Shown here: one piece after another, positions 34,438 through 43,038 of the stretch | Position numbering within the stretch: the first letter of the stretch is position 1 | How the letters are laid out: every line of letters starts with the position of its first letter | Assembly (NCBI GenBank): GCA_007694185.1 | Contig: RECD01000091.1 | Location: forward strand, 1 to 51,469 | Source of the DNA: Planctomycetaceae bacterium | GTDB lineage: Bacteria; Planctomycetota; Planctomycetia; Pirellulales; Pirellulaceae | Direction of reading: 5' to 3' | Length of the DNA stretch: 51,469 bases | Notes under the pieces: generated by a model | Database searches by the model: none | What the model saw: only the letters and a program-made list of their open reading frames with translations | Told to the model about the DNA's origin: nothing | Program-made: the position numbers and the translations under genes

Positions 34438-36753
34438 TCAGCGGACCTCAACCGTCGGGGCGTCAGCCGGGTCGGACGGTCCCGTTCGCCGTGGCGGTTC
34501 GTCAGCGGGAGAGGCATCGGTCAACCGGTTGACGTACCACCACATGCCGAGCGCGAGTGAAAACAGAACGCCCAGCGTCACCGCTCCCTCCATCAGCAGT
34601 TGTCGCTGCAAGTCCCCGACCGGCTCGAACACCTTCGCCAAGCGATACTGAACCAACACCAGCAGGTCGGTCGCTTCGGCTTCATCTCGGTCTGCGGGCG
34701 GCCTGATGCCATCGAGTTCTCGCGGCAACGTCACCGGGGCGACCGCCGCCAGCCACGTGCCGCCATAGAGGTTGCCCCCCTCGGCCTTGGCCATCGGGTC
34801 GCGATAGTCGACGTCACCGCCGGCCAACAGGCGGTCCAGTACTTCGGGGGATACCTGATACCGTTTCCCGGCCAACGAGTTGCCTTTGCGAGCCTGCTGA
34901 TCGAGCAGCGGATGCTGTAGCACGGTTCCCCGCAACGGACCGGATCTGGCTTCGATCACCACCGCCAACTGGTCCCGGAAGGTGCCGTCTCGCATCGATT
35001 CGAAATCGCCCAGGTCAGTGGTGATCACGAACACGCCGTCCGGTCGCCGTGGCTCCACGGCAGGGTCGCTCGCGGACGTTTCACCCCCAGACGTTTCACC
35101 CCCAGGCGTTTCGTTCGCGGCCTGTTCGCTGAGATAAATCGGGGCGCTGAACGCCAGCTTCCACAACCCCGTGGCGGTGCTCTGGAAGGCCGCCGAAAGA
35201 TGTGGTCGCGTTAGCGGCCGGATCTGCGTGGGAGGCGTGTCGCGATCCAAGTCGTCCCGGCCACCATGAAAATAGGACCGAAACGCGAAGTTCAATCCGC
35301 TGCTGGAGCGGGACTCCTCGACGACCGTATCGAAAGCGCTGGCCAGGATCGTCCCTTGCGCGTCGACGACGAACATCGTCGAAATCCCCGGCAAACGACC
35401 GGTCTGGTCATCGTTGAACCGCGACAGACGGGAGGAAAGTTGGGCGTCCAGGCGGCGGCGCAGTGGGTGCGTCAGAAACTCTGCCCGCTGAGGGATTGCC
35501 GTGGCGGCCGATTCGGCCGTCAGTTCGCGGATCTCGGTCAACTCGTCCGCCCCCAACAGCTCACCGAGCGCCCGTCGGGTCGCCGGTTCGGTGGCTTCCT
35601 TGGCGAGGACTTGAAAATATCGGGACAATTCGTTTTCGAGTGAACGGGCCGCGAACCTCGCGGCCAACTGGTTGCTGGCCCGTGCCTCGGTCCGCAACGC
35701 TTCGGTCGCCCGACCGCTGGCCCCGACGATGCTGCGGGCGGCGAAACCCCCCGTCGCCAGCATCAGCAACAACGGCCCGACGACGCCCAGCAACAGCAAC
35801 GGCCGGCGAGCCCGCGCCAGATCCCGTTGGTGCAACGCGTCCAATACCTGCTGCACGTTGGCGAAGCGTTCGGACGCCTCGGGCGCCAAACACCGGTCGA
35901 CGATCGCCGCCAGTTCCGCGTCGACGCCACGGAGTTCCCGGTGACCGCTGGGCCGGGCGTCTCTCATGATCGCTTCACGGTAGTGCTCCAACCGTTTGGA
36001 TAACGAGCCCGCTGTGTCGATCCGCTGCAGCAGCGTGACGTCGCGGTGAGGAATCTTGCCGGTCAGCATCTGATAGAGGATCACGCCCAACGCGTAGACG
36101 TCCCACCTCGCGTCGGGGGCCGCCTCCAGTTGGGCCTGCTCGGGGGCCATGTAAAACAACGTCCCCAGCGACGGCGATTGGTCATGCGACATTCGGCTTT
36201 GGCCAAAATCGGCCAACCTCGGGGCATGGTCCGAATCGAGCAGGATGTTGCCCGGCTTGAGGTCGCAGTGCAGGATGCCGCGGCCATGACAGTGATTCAG
36301 CCCGCCGCAGATCTGGCGGAAAATATCGACCGCTTGCGAGACCGCCATGCGTTCGCCGTCGCGGAGCCAATCCTCCAGCGAGCCGTTGGGCAAGTATTCC
36401 ATCACGTAGAATGGCGGCTCGGCATCCCAGCCGACATCCAGCACCTGAACGATCGACCGTTCGGCTGACAAATGCACGAGGTTCTTGACCTCACGCGATA
36501 ACAGCGCCCAATTCACGCCGCCGCGATAGAGGTAGAATTTAATCGCGACCGGCCGACCGGTGTTCAAATCGTGCCCGTACCAAACCTGACCGAACGTGCC
36601 GGCCCCAAGGAATTTTTCGAGCTGATATCCCGGCAGGTTTGCCGGCGGAGCGGTCGGTCGGCGACTGAGCTCCTCAGCCCTCATTTGCTCGCCAACGCTC
36701 TGCCGTTCGGTTTCGTCTCCGCCCACGAGCTTCCTTCGTCCTACGCTTGCCAT
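34438..36753 (-). CDS. Receptor-type Ser/Thr protein kinase with extracytoplasmic sensor
   Basis: Start at 36753 gives 771 residues; Met at 36786 is an alternative. The kinase domain is about 42-310: GAGTFGQVWYG glycine loop, VAIK lysine (about Lys72), catalytic loop ILHCDLKPGN, DFGQS, and MAPEQ. The Arg of the usual HRD is Cys (HCD), making it a non-RD kinase. One membrane helix (about 318-338) leads to an extracytoplasmic region of about 390 residues with Cache/PAS-like segments (TMFVVDAQGTILASAFD, GVFVITTDLGDF). A second helix (about 730-750) precedes a short tail. It probably senses an external ligand and phosphorylates cytoplasmic targets. Confidence 0.9.
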   Translation of the reverse strand: MASVGRRKLVGGDETERQSVGEQMRAEELSRRPTAPPANLPGYQLEKFLGAGTFGQVWYGHDLNTGRPVAIKFYLYRGGVNWALLSREVKNLVHLSAERSIVQVLDVGWDAEPPFYVMEYLPNGSLEDWLRDGERMAVSQAVDIFRQICGGLNHCHGRGILHCDLKPGNILLDSDHAPRLADFGQSRMSHDQSPSLGTLFYMAPEQAQLEAAPDARWDVYALGVILYQMLTGKIPHRDVTLLQRIDTAGSLSKRLEHYREAIMRDARPSGHRELRGVDAELAAIVDRCLAPEASERFANVQQVLDALHQRDLARARRPLLLLGVVGPLLLMLATGGFAARSIVGASGRATEALRTEARASNQLAARFAARSLENELSRYFQVLAKEATEPATRRALGELLGADELTEIRELTAESAATAIPQRAEFLTHPLRRRLDAQLSSRLSRFNDDQTGRLPGISTMFVVDAQGTILASAFDTVVEESRSSSGLNFAFRSYFHGGRDDLDRDTPPTQIRPLTRPHLSAAFQSTATGLWKLAFSAPIYLSEQAANETPGGETSGGETSASDPAVEPRRPDGVFVITTDLGDFESMRDGTFRDQLAVVIEARSGPLRGTVLQHPLLDQQARKGNSLAGKRYQVSPEVLDRLLAGGDVDYRDPMAKAEGGNLYGGTWLAAVAPVTLPRELDGIRPPADRDEAEATDLLVLVQYRLAKVFEPVGDLQRQLLMEGAVTLGVLFSLALGMWWYVNRLTDASPADEPPRRTGPSDPADAPTVEVR

Positions 36754-38017
36754 GCCGATGATCCGCTCCCAGTTGTACCGCGCCATCTTATCGCTCGTCG
36801 CCTTGGTGGTCGCCCCGCTGCCGCTGGGTGCGACCGACCACGCGACGCCGCAACCGCCTGCAAATTCGCCTGGAAACCCGTCGGGCGAAAACCTACCCGC
36901 GGGGCTGACCGAGCCCGAGGCCGACGGTGAAGCCGGCAGAGACCTGTCGGTGCGTCGCTTTCAGCCCCGCAGCCGCTTGGTCCTCCCCCGCACCGAAATC
37001 CACCAGGCCAAGTTCCCCGTCGTGGACGTACACACTCACTTTTTTCACAAGCTCCGGCACAACGACGAAGCGCTCCGTGATTTCGTCGGGCTGATGGACC
37101 GCAACGGGATCCGGACTTGCGTCTCGCTGGACGGCCGCTTAGGCGATCGGCTCGATTCGCATCTCGAATTCCTTCATCGCGACTACCGCGACCGCTTCGT
37201 CGTGTTCGCCAACGTCGACTGGCAAGGGGACGGGGCCGACGACGACCCCGCCTCTTGGGCTTGCTTGCGACCCGGTTTCGGCGAACGGACCGCCGAAGAA
37301 TTGGCCCAAGCCGTCTCACGCGGCGTCGCCGGCTTGAAGGTTTTCAAGCAGTTGGGGCTCGGTTACCGCGACTTCGACGGGACCCTGTTGCGGATCGACG
37401 ACCCGCGGTGGGACCCGATCTGGGAAGCCTGCGGAAAGCTCGGCATTCCCGTGCTGATTCACAGCGGTGACCCGGCAGCCTTTTTCGACCCGATCGATCG
37501 GTTCAACGAACGCTGGGAGGAACTGAGCCGGAACCCTTCCTGGAGCTTTCATGGCGAGGGCTTTCCGTCGCTGGACGAGTTGCTTCAGGCCCGCAATCGG
37601 GTCGTCGCCAAACATCCCCAAACGCGGTTCATCGCCGCCCATTTGGCCAGCAGCGAACATGATTTGAAGCAGCTTTCCGAGTGGCTCGATGCCTACCCGA
37701 ACTTGTACGTGGACATCGCCTCGCGGATCAGCGAATTGGGTCGCCAACCTTACTCGGCTCGCGAATTCCTGATCCGCCACGCCGACCGAATCCTGTTCGC
37801 TACCGACGGCCCGTGGCCCGAAACCCGCTTGCACGCCTACTGGCGGTTTTTGGAGACTAAGGACGAAGCGTTCGATTACAGCGAGAAGGTCCCTCCGCCA
37901 CAGGGCTTGTGGCAGATTCATGGGGTCGGACTGCCGGACGACGTGCTGCGAAAGATCTATTCCGAAAACGCCGTGCGGCTGATCCCGGGCGTCGCTCAGC
38001 GATTGGCTAAACCTTGA
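36752..38017 (+). CDS. Exported metal-dependent amidohydrolase
   Basis: Protein of 421 residues with a signal peptide (MPMIRSQLYRAILSLVALVVAPLPLGA) and a Pro/Gly/Glu-rich linker. The amidohydrolase-2 TIM barrel begins at FPVVDVHTHFF with His94/His96. Further ligands are His in LIHSGDP, His in AAHLAS and Asp in FATDGPW. Substrate is unknown; the family includes decarboxylases and lactonases. Its ATG and the kinase ATG share the four bases CATG head to head. The stop overlaps the next ATG as TGATG, so the pair is translationally coupled. Confidence 0.88.
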   Translation: MPMIRSQLYRAILSLVALVVAPLPLGATDHATPQPPANSPGNPSGENLPAGLTEPEADGEAGRDLSVRRFQPRSRLVLPRTEIHQAKFPVVDVHTHFFHKLRHNDEALRDFVGLMDRNGIRTCVSLDGRLGDRLDSHLEFLHRDYRDRFVVFANVDWQGDGADDDPASWACLRPGFGERTAEELAQAVSRGVAGLKVFKQLGLGYRDFDGTLLRIDDPRWDPIWEACGKLGIPVLIHSGDPAAFFDPIDRFNERWEELSRNPSWSFHGEGFPSLDELLQARNRVVAKHPQTRFIAAHLASSEHDLKQLSEWLDAYPNLYVDIASRISELGRQPYSAREFLIRHADRILFATDGPWPETRLHAYWRFLETKDEAFDYSEKVPPPQGLWQIHGVGLPDDVLRKIYSENAVRLIPGVAQRLAKP

Positions 38018-39570
38018 TGAGCCCGCCGCGAAACCGATTGTCACCGGCGACGAAACGACGCGAAATCTGGGACGCGATCATCTTGGGCTCGGGGTTTGCC
38101 GGAGGCCTGCTCGGCTGGATCCTCGCCAAACAGGGGTGGCGGGTGATGATCGTCGACCCCGGCCGCCATCCCCGTTTCGCAGTCGGGGAATCTTCGACGC
38201 CGACCGCCGACTTCCTGTTGAGCCACCTGGCGGATCGCTGGGGGCTTCCGGAACTCGCCCCGCTGGCGACCTGGGGGAGCTGGAAAGCCAGCTACCCCGG
38301 TCTCGTTTGCGGCAAAAAACGGGGCTTCAGCTACTACCGTCACTTCCCCAATCGGCCCTTCGCCGATACCCCGGCGCACGACCATTCTCTGCTGGTCGCC
38401 GCCAGCAGCGACGATTCGACCAGCGATACCCATTGGCTGCGGAGCTCCGTCGACGCGTTCATCGCCACCCGATCGGTCGACGCGGGCGTCGTGCTATGCG
38501 AGGAATCGAGGCTGACCCAAGCCCGATTCGATTCCTCGGACCGAACCTGGGATGCGATCGTCGCCTCCCCGGCGGGACGACTTCCGCTGAAAACACGCTG
38601 GTTGATCGATGCCAGCGGTGGCGCTGCGGCCTCGGCGGCGTGGACCGACAACCCCGTCGACCAAGCCTGGATGCGGACCCGCACCCGGGCGACCTTCGCA
38701 CATTTTCAAGGGGTCCGTCCGTTCGCGCCCCTGGTTTGCCCCCGGGCGTCGTTCGCCGGAGACGATGCGGCTCAGCATCACCTGCTCGATGACGGCTGGG
38801 TCTGGATGTTGCGGCTGGACAACGGCACGACGAGTGTCGGGATCGTGCGGGGCTCGGCTCCGACCTGCCGTCGATCGATCGATGCGGCCCCGCAATCCGC
38901 CGACGCGGGCCGCTGGTGGGACGAATTGAACGCCTATCCCAGTCTCGCCGAATCGCTCGCGAACGCCCGACGAATCACCCCAGCCGATTCGCCGATCGTG
39001 ACGGGGCGGATCAGTCGCTGTCGGTCTCGGGCCGCAGGACCGGGCTGGGCGATGCTGCCGGCGGCGTTCGCGATCGTCGACCCGCTTCACAGCACCGGCA
39101 TCGCGCATTCGCTCAGCGGCGTGGCGAGACTAGCCGAAATCCTGCTGGGTGAAGGGCGTCGCATTCCGACCTCGCTGGCCCGCTATAGTCGCGAGTTGCG
39201 AACCGAAGTTCGCTGGATCGACACGTTGGTGGCGGGCTGCTACCGAGCCCTTCCCAGCTTCGACCGCTTCACCGCCTTTTCGGCGTTCTATTTCCTCTCC
39301 ACGATCGGGTTCGAACGGGCGATGAAACGCGACCCGCTCCATTGGCCCGACGGCCTGCTCGGCTGCCAGGATGCGGGGGTGGTCAGCGCCGCGGAGCAGG
39401 CCTGGAAACTGGTTGGCGACGATTCGATCGACGACCGCCGGTACGTCGAATCGGTCCGGCGCCTGGTCGCACCCTGGAACTCGCTCGGCTGGCTCGATCC
39501 GCTTCACGGCAATCGCTACCGCCACACGGCCGCTCCGAAAACGGCCATTTCGCCCGCCCCCGTCCCCTGA
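38017..39570 (+). CDS. FAD-dependent oxidoreductase related to flavin halogenases
   Basis: Protein of 517 residues. FAD-binding is at AIILGSGFAGGLLGW (about residue 20-35). The G-E-S-S-T-P motif after the second strand resembles that of flavin-dependent tryptophan halogenases and geranylgeranyl-reductase-like proteins. The halogenase signature WxWxIP appears only as WVWMLRL, so halogenation is not assured. The FAD-proximal motif near DPLHSTGIAHSLSG matches the family's C-terminal FAD segment. The ATG overlaps the stop of the exported amidohydrolase. A secondary-metabolite or lipid-modification role is possible. Confidence 0.75.
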   Translation: MSPPRNRLSPATKRREIWDAIILGSGFAGGLLGWILAKQGWRVMIVDPGRHPRFAVGESSTPTADFLLSHLADRWGLPELAPLATWGSWKASYPGLVCGKKRGFSYYRHFPNRPFADTPAHDHSLLVAASSDDSTSDTHWLRSSVDAFIATRSVDAGVVLCEESRLTQARFDSSDRTWDAIVASPAGRLPLKTRWLIDASGGAAASAAWTDNPVDQAWMRTRTRATFAHFQGVRPFAPLVCPRASFAGDDAAQHHLLDDGWVWMLRLDNGTTSVGIVRGSAPTCRRSIDAAPQSADAGRWWDELNAYPSLAESLANARRITPADSPIVTGRISRCRSRAAGPGWAMLPAAFAIVDPLHSTGIAHSLSGVARLAEILLGEGRRIPTSLARYSRELRTEVRWIDTLVAGCYRALPSFDRFTAFSAFYFLSTIGFERAMKRDPLHWPDGLLGCQDAGVVSAAEQAWKLVGDDSIDDRRYVESVRRLVAPWNSLGWLDPLHGNRYRHTAAPKTAISPAPVP

Positions 39571-39792
39571 AACGCCCGGTGTCCCCGGTCGCCTCCACCG
39601 CGGGCGAGTTGGTGAGCGGTGGTTCGCCTGGTGGTCGCCCTCGTCCCGCTCGGCAGCCCTGGTTTCCCTGGCGTGTATCCCGCTGGTCGCCTTGCATGCC
39701 GGCGCTGCTGTCGCGTACGCTCGGGACGCGCCGGCGCGGCAAACCGATTCGCCCTGCTCGCGTCGTCCATCCCCCCCGGAAATCCGATTCGC

Positions 39793-41706
39793 ATGAGCAC
39801 GGCGACCCCCGAGTACAGCGCCAAAGACATCACCGCCCTGGAGGGCCTGGAACCGGTACGCAAACGTCCGGGGATGTACATCGGCGGCGTCGGGTCCTCC
39901 GGGTTGCATCACTTGGTTTGGGAAATCGTCGACAACAGCGTCGATGAGGCGATGAACGGTCACGCCTCCGAGATCAAGGTGACGCTGCACAAGGACGGTC
40001 ACACGATCACCGTCAGTGACAACGGCCGGGGAATCCCGGTCGACAAGCATCCCAAAACCAAGAAGCCGGCGCTCGAGATGGTGCTCACCATCCTGCATGC
40101 CGGCGGCAAGTTCGACGGCCACAATTACAAGACCGCGGGCGGTTTGCACGGCGTCGGCGCGTCGGTGGTCAACGCGCTGAGCAAGGAATTGGTCGCCACG
40201 GTCCGCCGCGACGGGGCCGAGTACCAGATGAGCTTTTCCAAGGGGGCTGTCACCAAGCCGCTTAAGAAATTGCCCGGTGCGATTCGGGGGACCGGAACCT
40301 CGATCACTTTCACCCCCGATCCGACGATCTTTCCGAAGACCGAATTCGATGCGGTCATCATCCGCAACCGCTTGGAAACGGCCAGCTTCCTCCATCGGGG
40401 ACTGAAGGTCACCTTCATCGATCAACAGGCCGGGACCCAGGAGACGTTCCTGCACGAACGGGGGATCGTCGATTACCTGAATCACGTTGTCCGTGATCGC
40501 AAAGCCCATCCGATTCACGAAACGCCGTTCAGCATGAGCCGCGACGACAGCCAGCGGATCGAGGTCTCGCTGCTCTGGTCCGACTCGACCGACGAACATG
40601 TCCGCAGCTACGTCAACGGCATCCCGACCGGCGACGGCGGGACCCACGAGAACGGATTCCGCAGCGGTCTGACCAAGGCGGTCCGCAATTACGTCGAAAC
40701 CCACAACCTGACCCCGCGGGGCGTGAAGATCCATCACGAGGACATCCGCGAAGGGGTGTTGGCGATCGTTTCGATCTTCGTCTCCGAACCGCAATTTCAA
40801 GGCCAGACGAAGGATCGGCTGAACAACCCCGAAGCCATGGCGGCGGTCGAATCGGCACTCCGCCCGCTGCTGGAACAGTGGCTGAACAACAACCGCTCGG
40901 TCGGTGACCAGATCGTGGCGAGGATCATCGCCGCGGCCCGGGCCCGCGAGGCGTCGCGCGCCGCCTCGGAGGCAGTTTCCCGAAAAGGCGGCGCCAAACG
41001 GACCGCCCTGCCCGGCAAGTTGAGCGATTGCCTGGCGAGCGGACGCGACCATTCGGAACTGTTCATCGTCGAAGGTGACTCGGCAGGTGGCAGCGCCAAA
41101 CAAGGCCGCGACCGCAACTTCCAAGCGATCCTGCCGCTCCGCGGTAAGGTGCTGAATACCGAAAACGTGCCGCTGAAGAAGCTGCTGGAAAACAAAGAGA
41201 TCGAAGACCTGCTGACCGCGATGGGCTGCGGCATCGGCCCCGGCTTCCAACTCGCCAACCTCCGCTACCAACGGATCATCCTGCTGGCGGATGCCGATTC
41301 GGACGGTCATCACATCACGACGTTGCTGTTGACGTTTTTCTATCGACACCTGCAACCGCTGATCGCCGCCGGCCACCTGTACATCGCCCTGCCGCCGCTG
41401 TATCGCATCGACCTCGGCAAGGAAACCCATTGGGCAGCGGACGAAGCCGATCGGGAACGGATCCTGAAGCAACATGCCGGACGGTCCAAGCCGGAGATCA
41501 CCCGCTTCAAGGGGCTGGGTGAGATGATGCCGCAGGTCCTCTGGAACACCACGCTGAACCCCAAGACCCGGCGGCTGATGCGAGTTGAGATCGACGACCA
41601 CTTGGAGACCGATCGGGTGATCAGCGACCTGATGGGCCGAGACGCCTCCGCACGCTTTCGATTCATCATGGACAGGGCGGAAGAAGCGGAAGAGATCGAC
41701 GTCTGA
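39793..41706 (+). CDS. Type IIA DNA topoisomerase subunit B (ParE/GyrB family)
   Basis: ATPase and TOPRIM subunit of 637 residues, lacking the large insert of proteobacterial GyrB. The GHKL ATPase shows EIVDNSVDEAMNG, VSDNGRGIPVD and AGGLHGVGASVVNALS. The transducer has QTKDRLNNPEA. The TOPRIM domain has FIVEGDSAGGSAKQGRDR and ADADSDGHHI, and the C-terminus has RFKGLGEM. The details (GASVVNALS) are closer to ParE than to GyrB, but no gyrA or parC gene is in the window. It could be topoisomerase IV or a second gyrase B. The ATG at 39793 starts the conserved region; the upstream 220 bp is noncoding. Confidence 0.92.
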   Translation: MSTATPEYSAKDITALEGLEPVRKRPGMYIGGVGSSGLHHLVWEIVDNSVDEAMNGHASEIKVTLHKDGHTITVSDNGRGIPVDKHPKTKKPALEMVLTILHAGGKFDGHNYKTAGGLHGVGASVVNALSKELVATVRRDGAEYQMSFSKGAVTKPLKKLPGAIRGTGTSITFTPDPTIFPKTEFDAVIIRNRLETASFLHRGLKVTFIDQQAGTQETFLHERGIVDYLNHVVRDRKAHPIHETPFSMSRDDSQRIEVSLLWSDSTDEHVRSYVNGIPTGDGGTHENGFRSGLTKAVRNYVETHNLTPRGVKIHHEDIREGVLAIVSIFVSEPQFQGQTKDRLNNPEAMAAVESALRPLLEQWLNNNRSVGDQIVARIIAAARAREASRAASEAVSRKGGAKRTALPGKLSDCLASGRDHSELFIVEGDSAGGSAKQGRDRNFQAILPLRGKVLNTENVPLKKLLENKEIEDLLTAMGCGIGPGFQLANLRYQRIILLADADSDGHHITTLLLTFFYRHLQPLIAAGHLYIALPPLYRIDLGKETHWAADEADRERILKQHAGRSKPEITRFKGLGEMMPQVLWNTTLNPKTRRLMRVEIDDHLETDRVISDLMGRDASARFRFIMDRAEEAEEIDV

Positions 41707-41895
41707 ACTCGAGGGAGGTTTGCCTGGTACAATCAAGCCGCCGGGCCCCGGACGTCTTTGGCGATCCGTCCGAATGTCCCAGCCGCCCATTGCCAGCGGC
41801 CCCTCCCGCCGGTTCCCACCCCGCTCCGCCGCCCAAACCGCTCCCCCCCGACCGATCCGTGCGTTTCGGCGACCCCGTCAGCCCAGGTTCCGTTT

Positions 41896-43038
41896 ATGCA
41901 GCCGTTCGATTTCCAGCCCCGTACCCGAATCCTGTTCGGTATCGACTCGATCGACCGCCTCGGCGAACTCGCACGTGAATACGGAGGCACCCGGGTGTTG
42001 GTCGTGACCGACCCGGGCGTTGTCGCCGCCGGCCATTTCCAAACCGGTGTGGATCGACTGCGAACGGCGGGCCTGGAAATCGCCTCTTTCCACGAATTCG
42101 CCGAGAACCCGACCACCGCCATGGTCGATCGCGGGGTTGCGGCGGCGCAGGAGTTCCAGCCCGACCTGCTTGTCGGCCTCGGCGGCGGCAGCAGCCTCGA
42201 CTGCTGCAAAGGGATCAATTTTGTCTACTCCTGCGGCGGGTCGATGCACGATTACCACGGCGTCGGCAAGGCGACCGGCGACCTGCTGCCGATGATCGCC
42301 GTCCCGACGACCTCGGGGACCGGCAGCGAAGCCCAATCGTTCGCCTTGATCAGCGACGCGCAGACGCACGTCAAAATGGCTTGCGGCGATCCACGCGCGG
42401 CTTGCAAGGTGGCCTTGCTCGACCCTCGCTTGACGGCGACCCAACCGCCGCTCGTGACCGCGTTGACCGGCATCGATGCCCTGTCGCATGCGATCGAAAC
42501 CTACGTCACGACCCGTCGCAACCCGATCTCGCTGACCTTCGCCCGCCGCGCCTTCGGCCTGCTGGCGGTCGGTTTCCCCAAGGTCCTGGACGAACCCGGT
42601 GACCTGGAAGCCCGTGCCAACATGCAGCTCGGGGCCTGCTTGGCAGGGATGGCGATCGAGACCTCCATGCTCGGCGCCGCCCACGCCACCGCCAACCCGC
42701 TGACCGCCCGCTACGACGTTTCCCACGGCCAAGCGGTCGGGCTGATGCTGCCTGCCGTGATCCGGATGAACGGGGCCGGCCACGCGAATTGGTACGCCGA
42801 ACTGCTCCGCGAGATCGACCCCGGCACGACGGTGGAAGATGCCCCCGACCGCTTGGCGGAACACATCCGCCAGTGGCTCAAGCGGGCCGGCCTGGCGACG
42901 TCGCTCTCCGAACTTCAAATCCCCGACGACACGATCGCTTCGCTCAGCGAGGACGCGTTGCAACAATGGACGGGTAACTTCAACCCGGTTCCGCTGGATC
43001 TGCAACGGGCTCGGGGATTGTATCAGTCGGTTTTCTGA
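41896..43038 (+). CDS. Iron-containing alcohol dehydrogenase
   Basis: Group III alcohol dehydrogenase of 380 residues (start at 41896). NAD-binding is at VGLGGGSSLDCCKG (about 93-106) and VPTTSGTGSEA. The Fe ligands match the canonical spacing: Asp194, His198 (TGIDALSHAIE), His263 (GAAHATANP) and His277 (DVSHGQAVG). It interconverts an alcohol and aldehyde with NAD(P). The phosphonatase module makes acetaldehyde, but this gene is 19 kb away and no link is claimed. Its last 59 bp overlap the convergent prepilin-peptidase-like gene. Confidence 0.93.
   Translation: MQPFDFQPRTRILFGIDSIDRLGELAREYGGTRVLVVTDPGVVAAGHFQTGVDRLRTAGLEIASFHEFAENPTTAMVDRGVAAAQEFQPDLLVGLGGGSSLDCCKGINFVYSCGGSMHDYHGVGKATGDLLPMIAVPTTSGTGSEAQSFALISDAQTHVKMACGDPRAACKVALLDPRLTATQPPLVTALTGIDALSHAIETYVTTRRNPISLTFARRAFGLLAVGFPKVLDEPGDLEARANMQLGACLAGMAIETSMLGAAHATANPLTARYDVSHGQAVGLMLPAVIRMNGAGHANWYAELLREIDPGTTVEDAPDRLAEHIRQWLKRAGLATSLSELQIPDDTIASLSEDALQQWTGNFNPVPLDLQRARGLYQSVF

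Noticed and set aside
39130-41790. An 886-codon open frame antisense to the topoisomerase B gene
   Set aside because: It is a by-product of GC-rich third codon positions. The plus strand encodes a fully conserved topoisomerase, and the antisense product has no recognisable domain.
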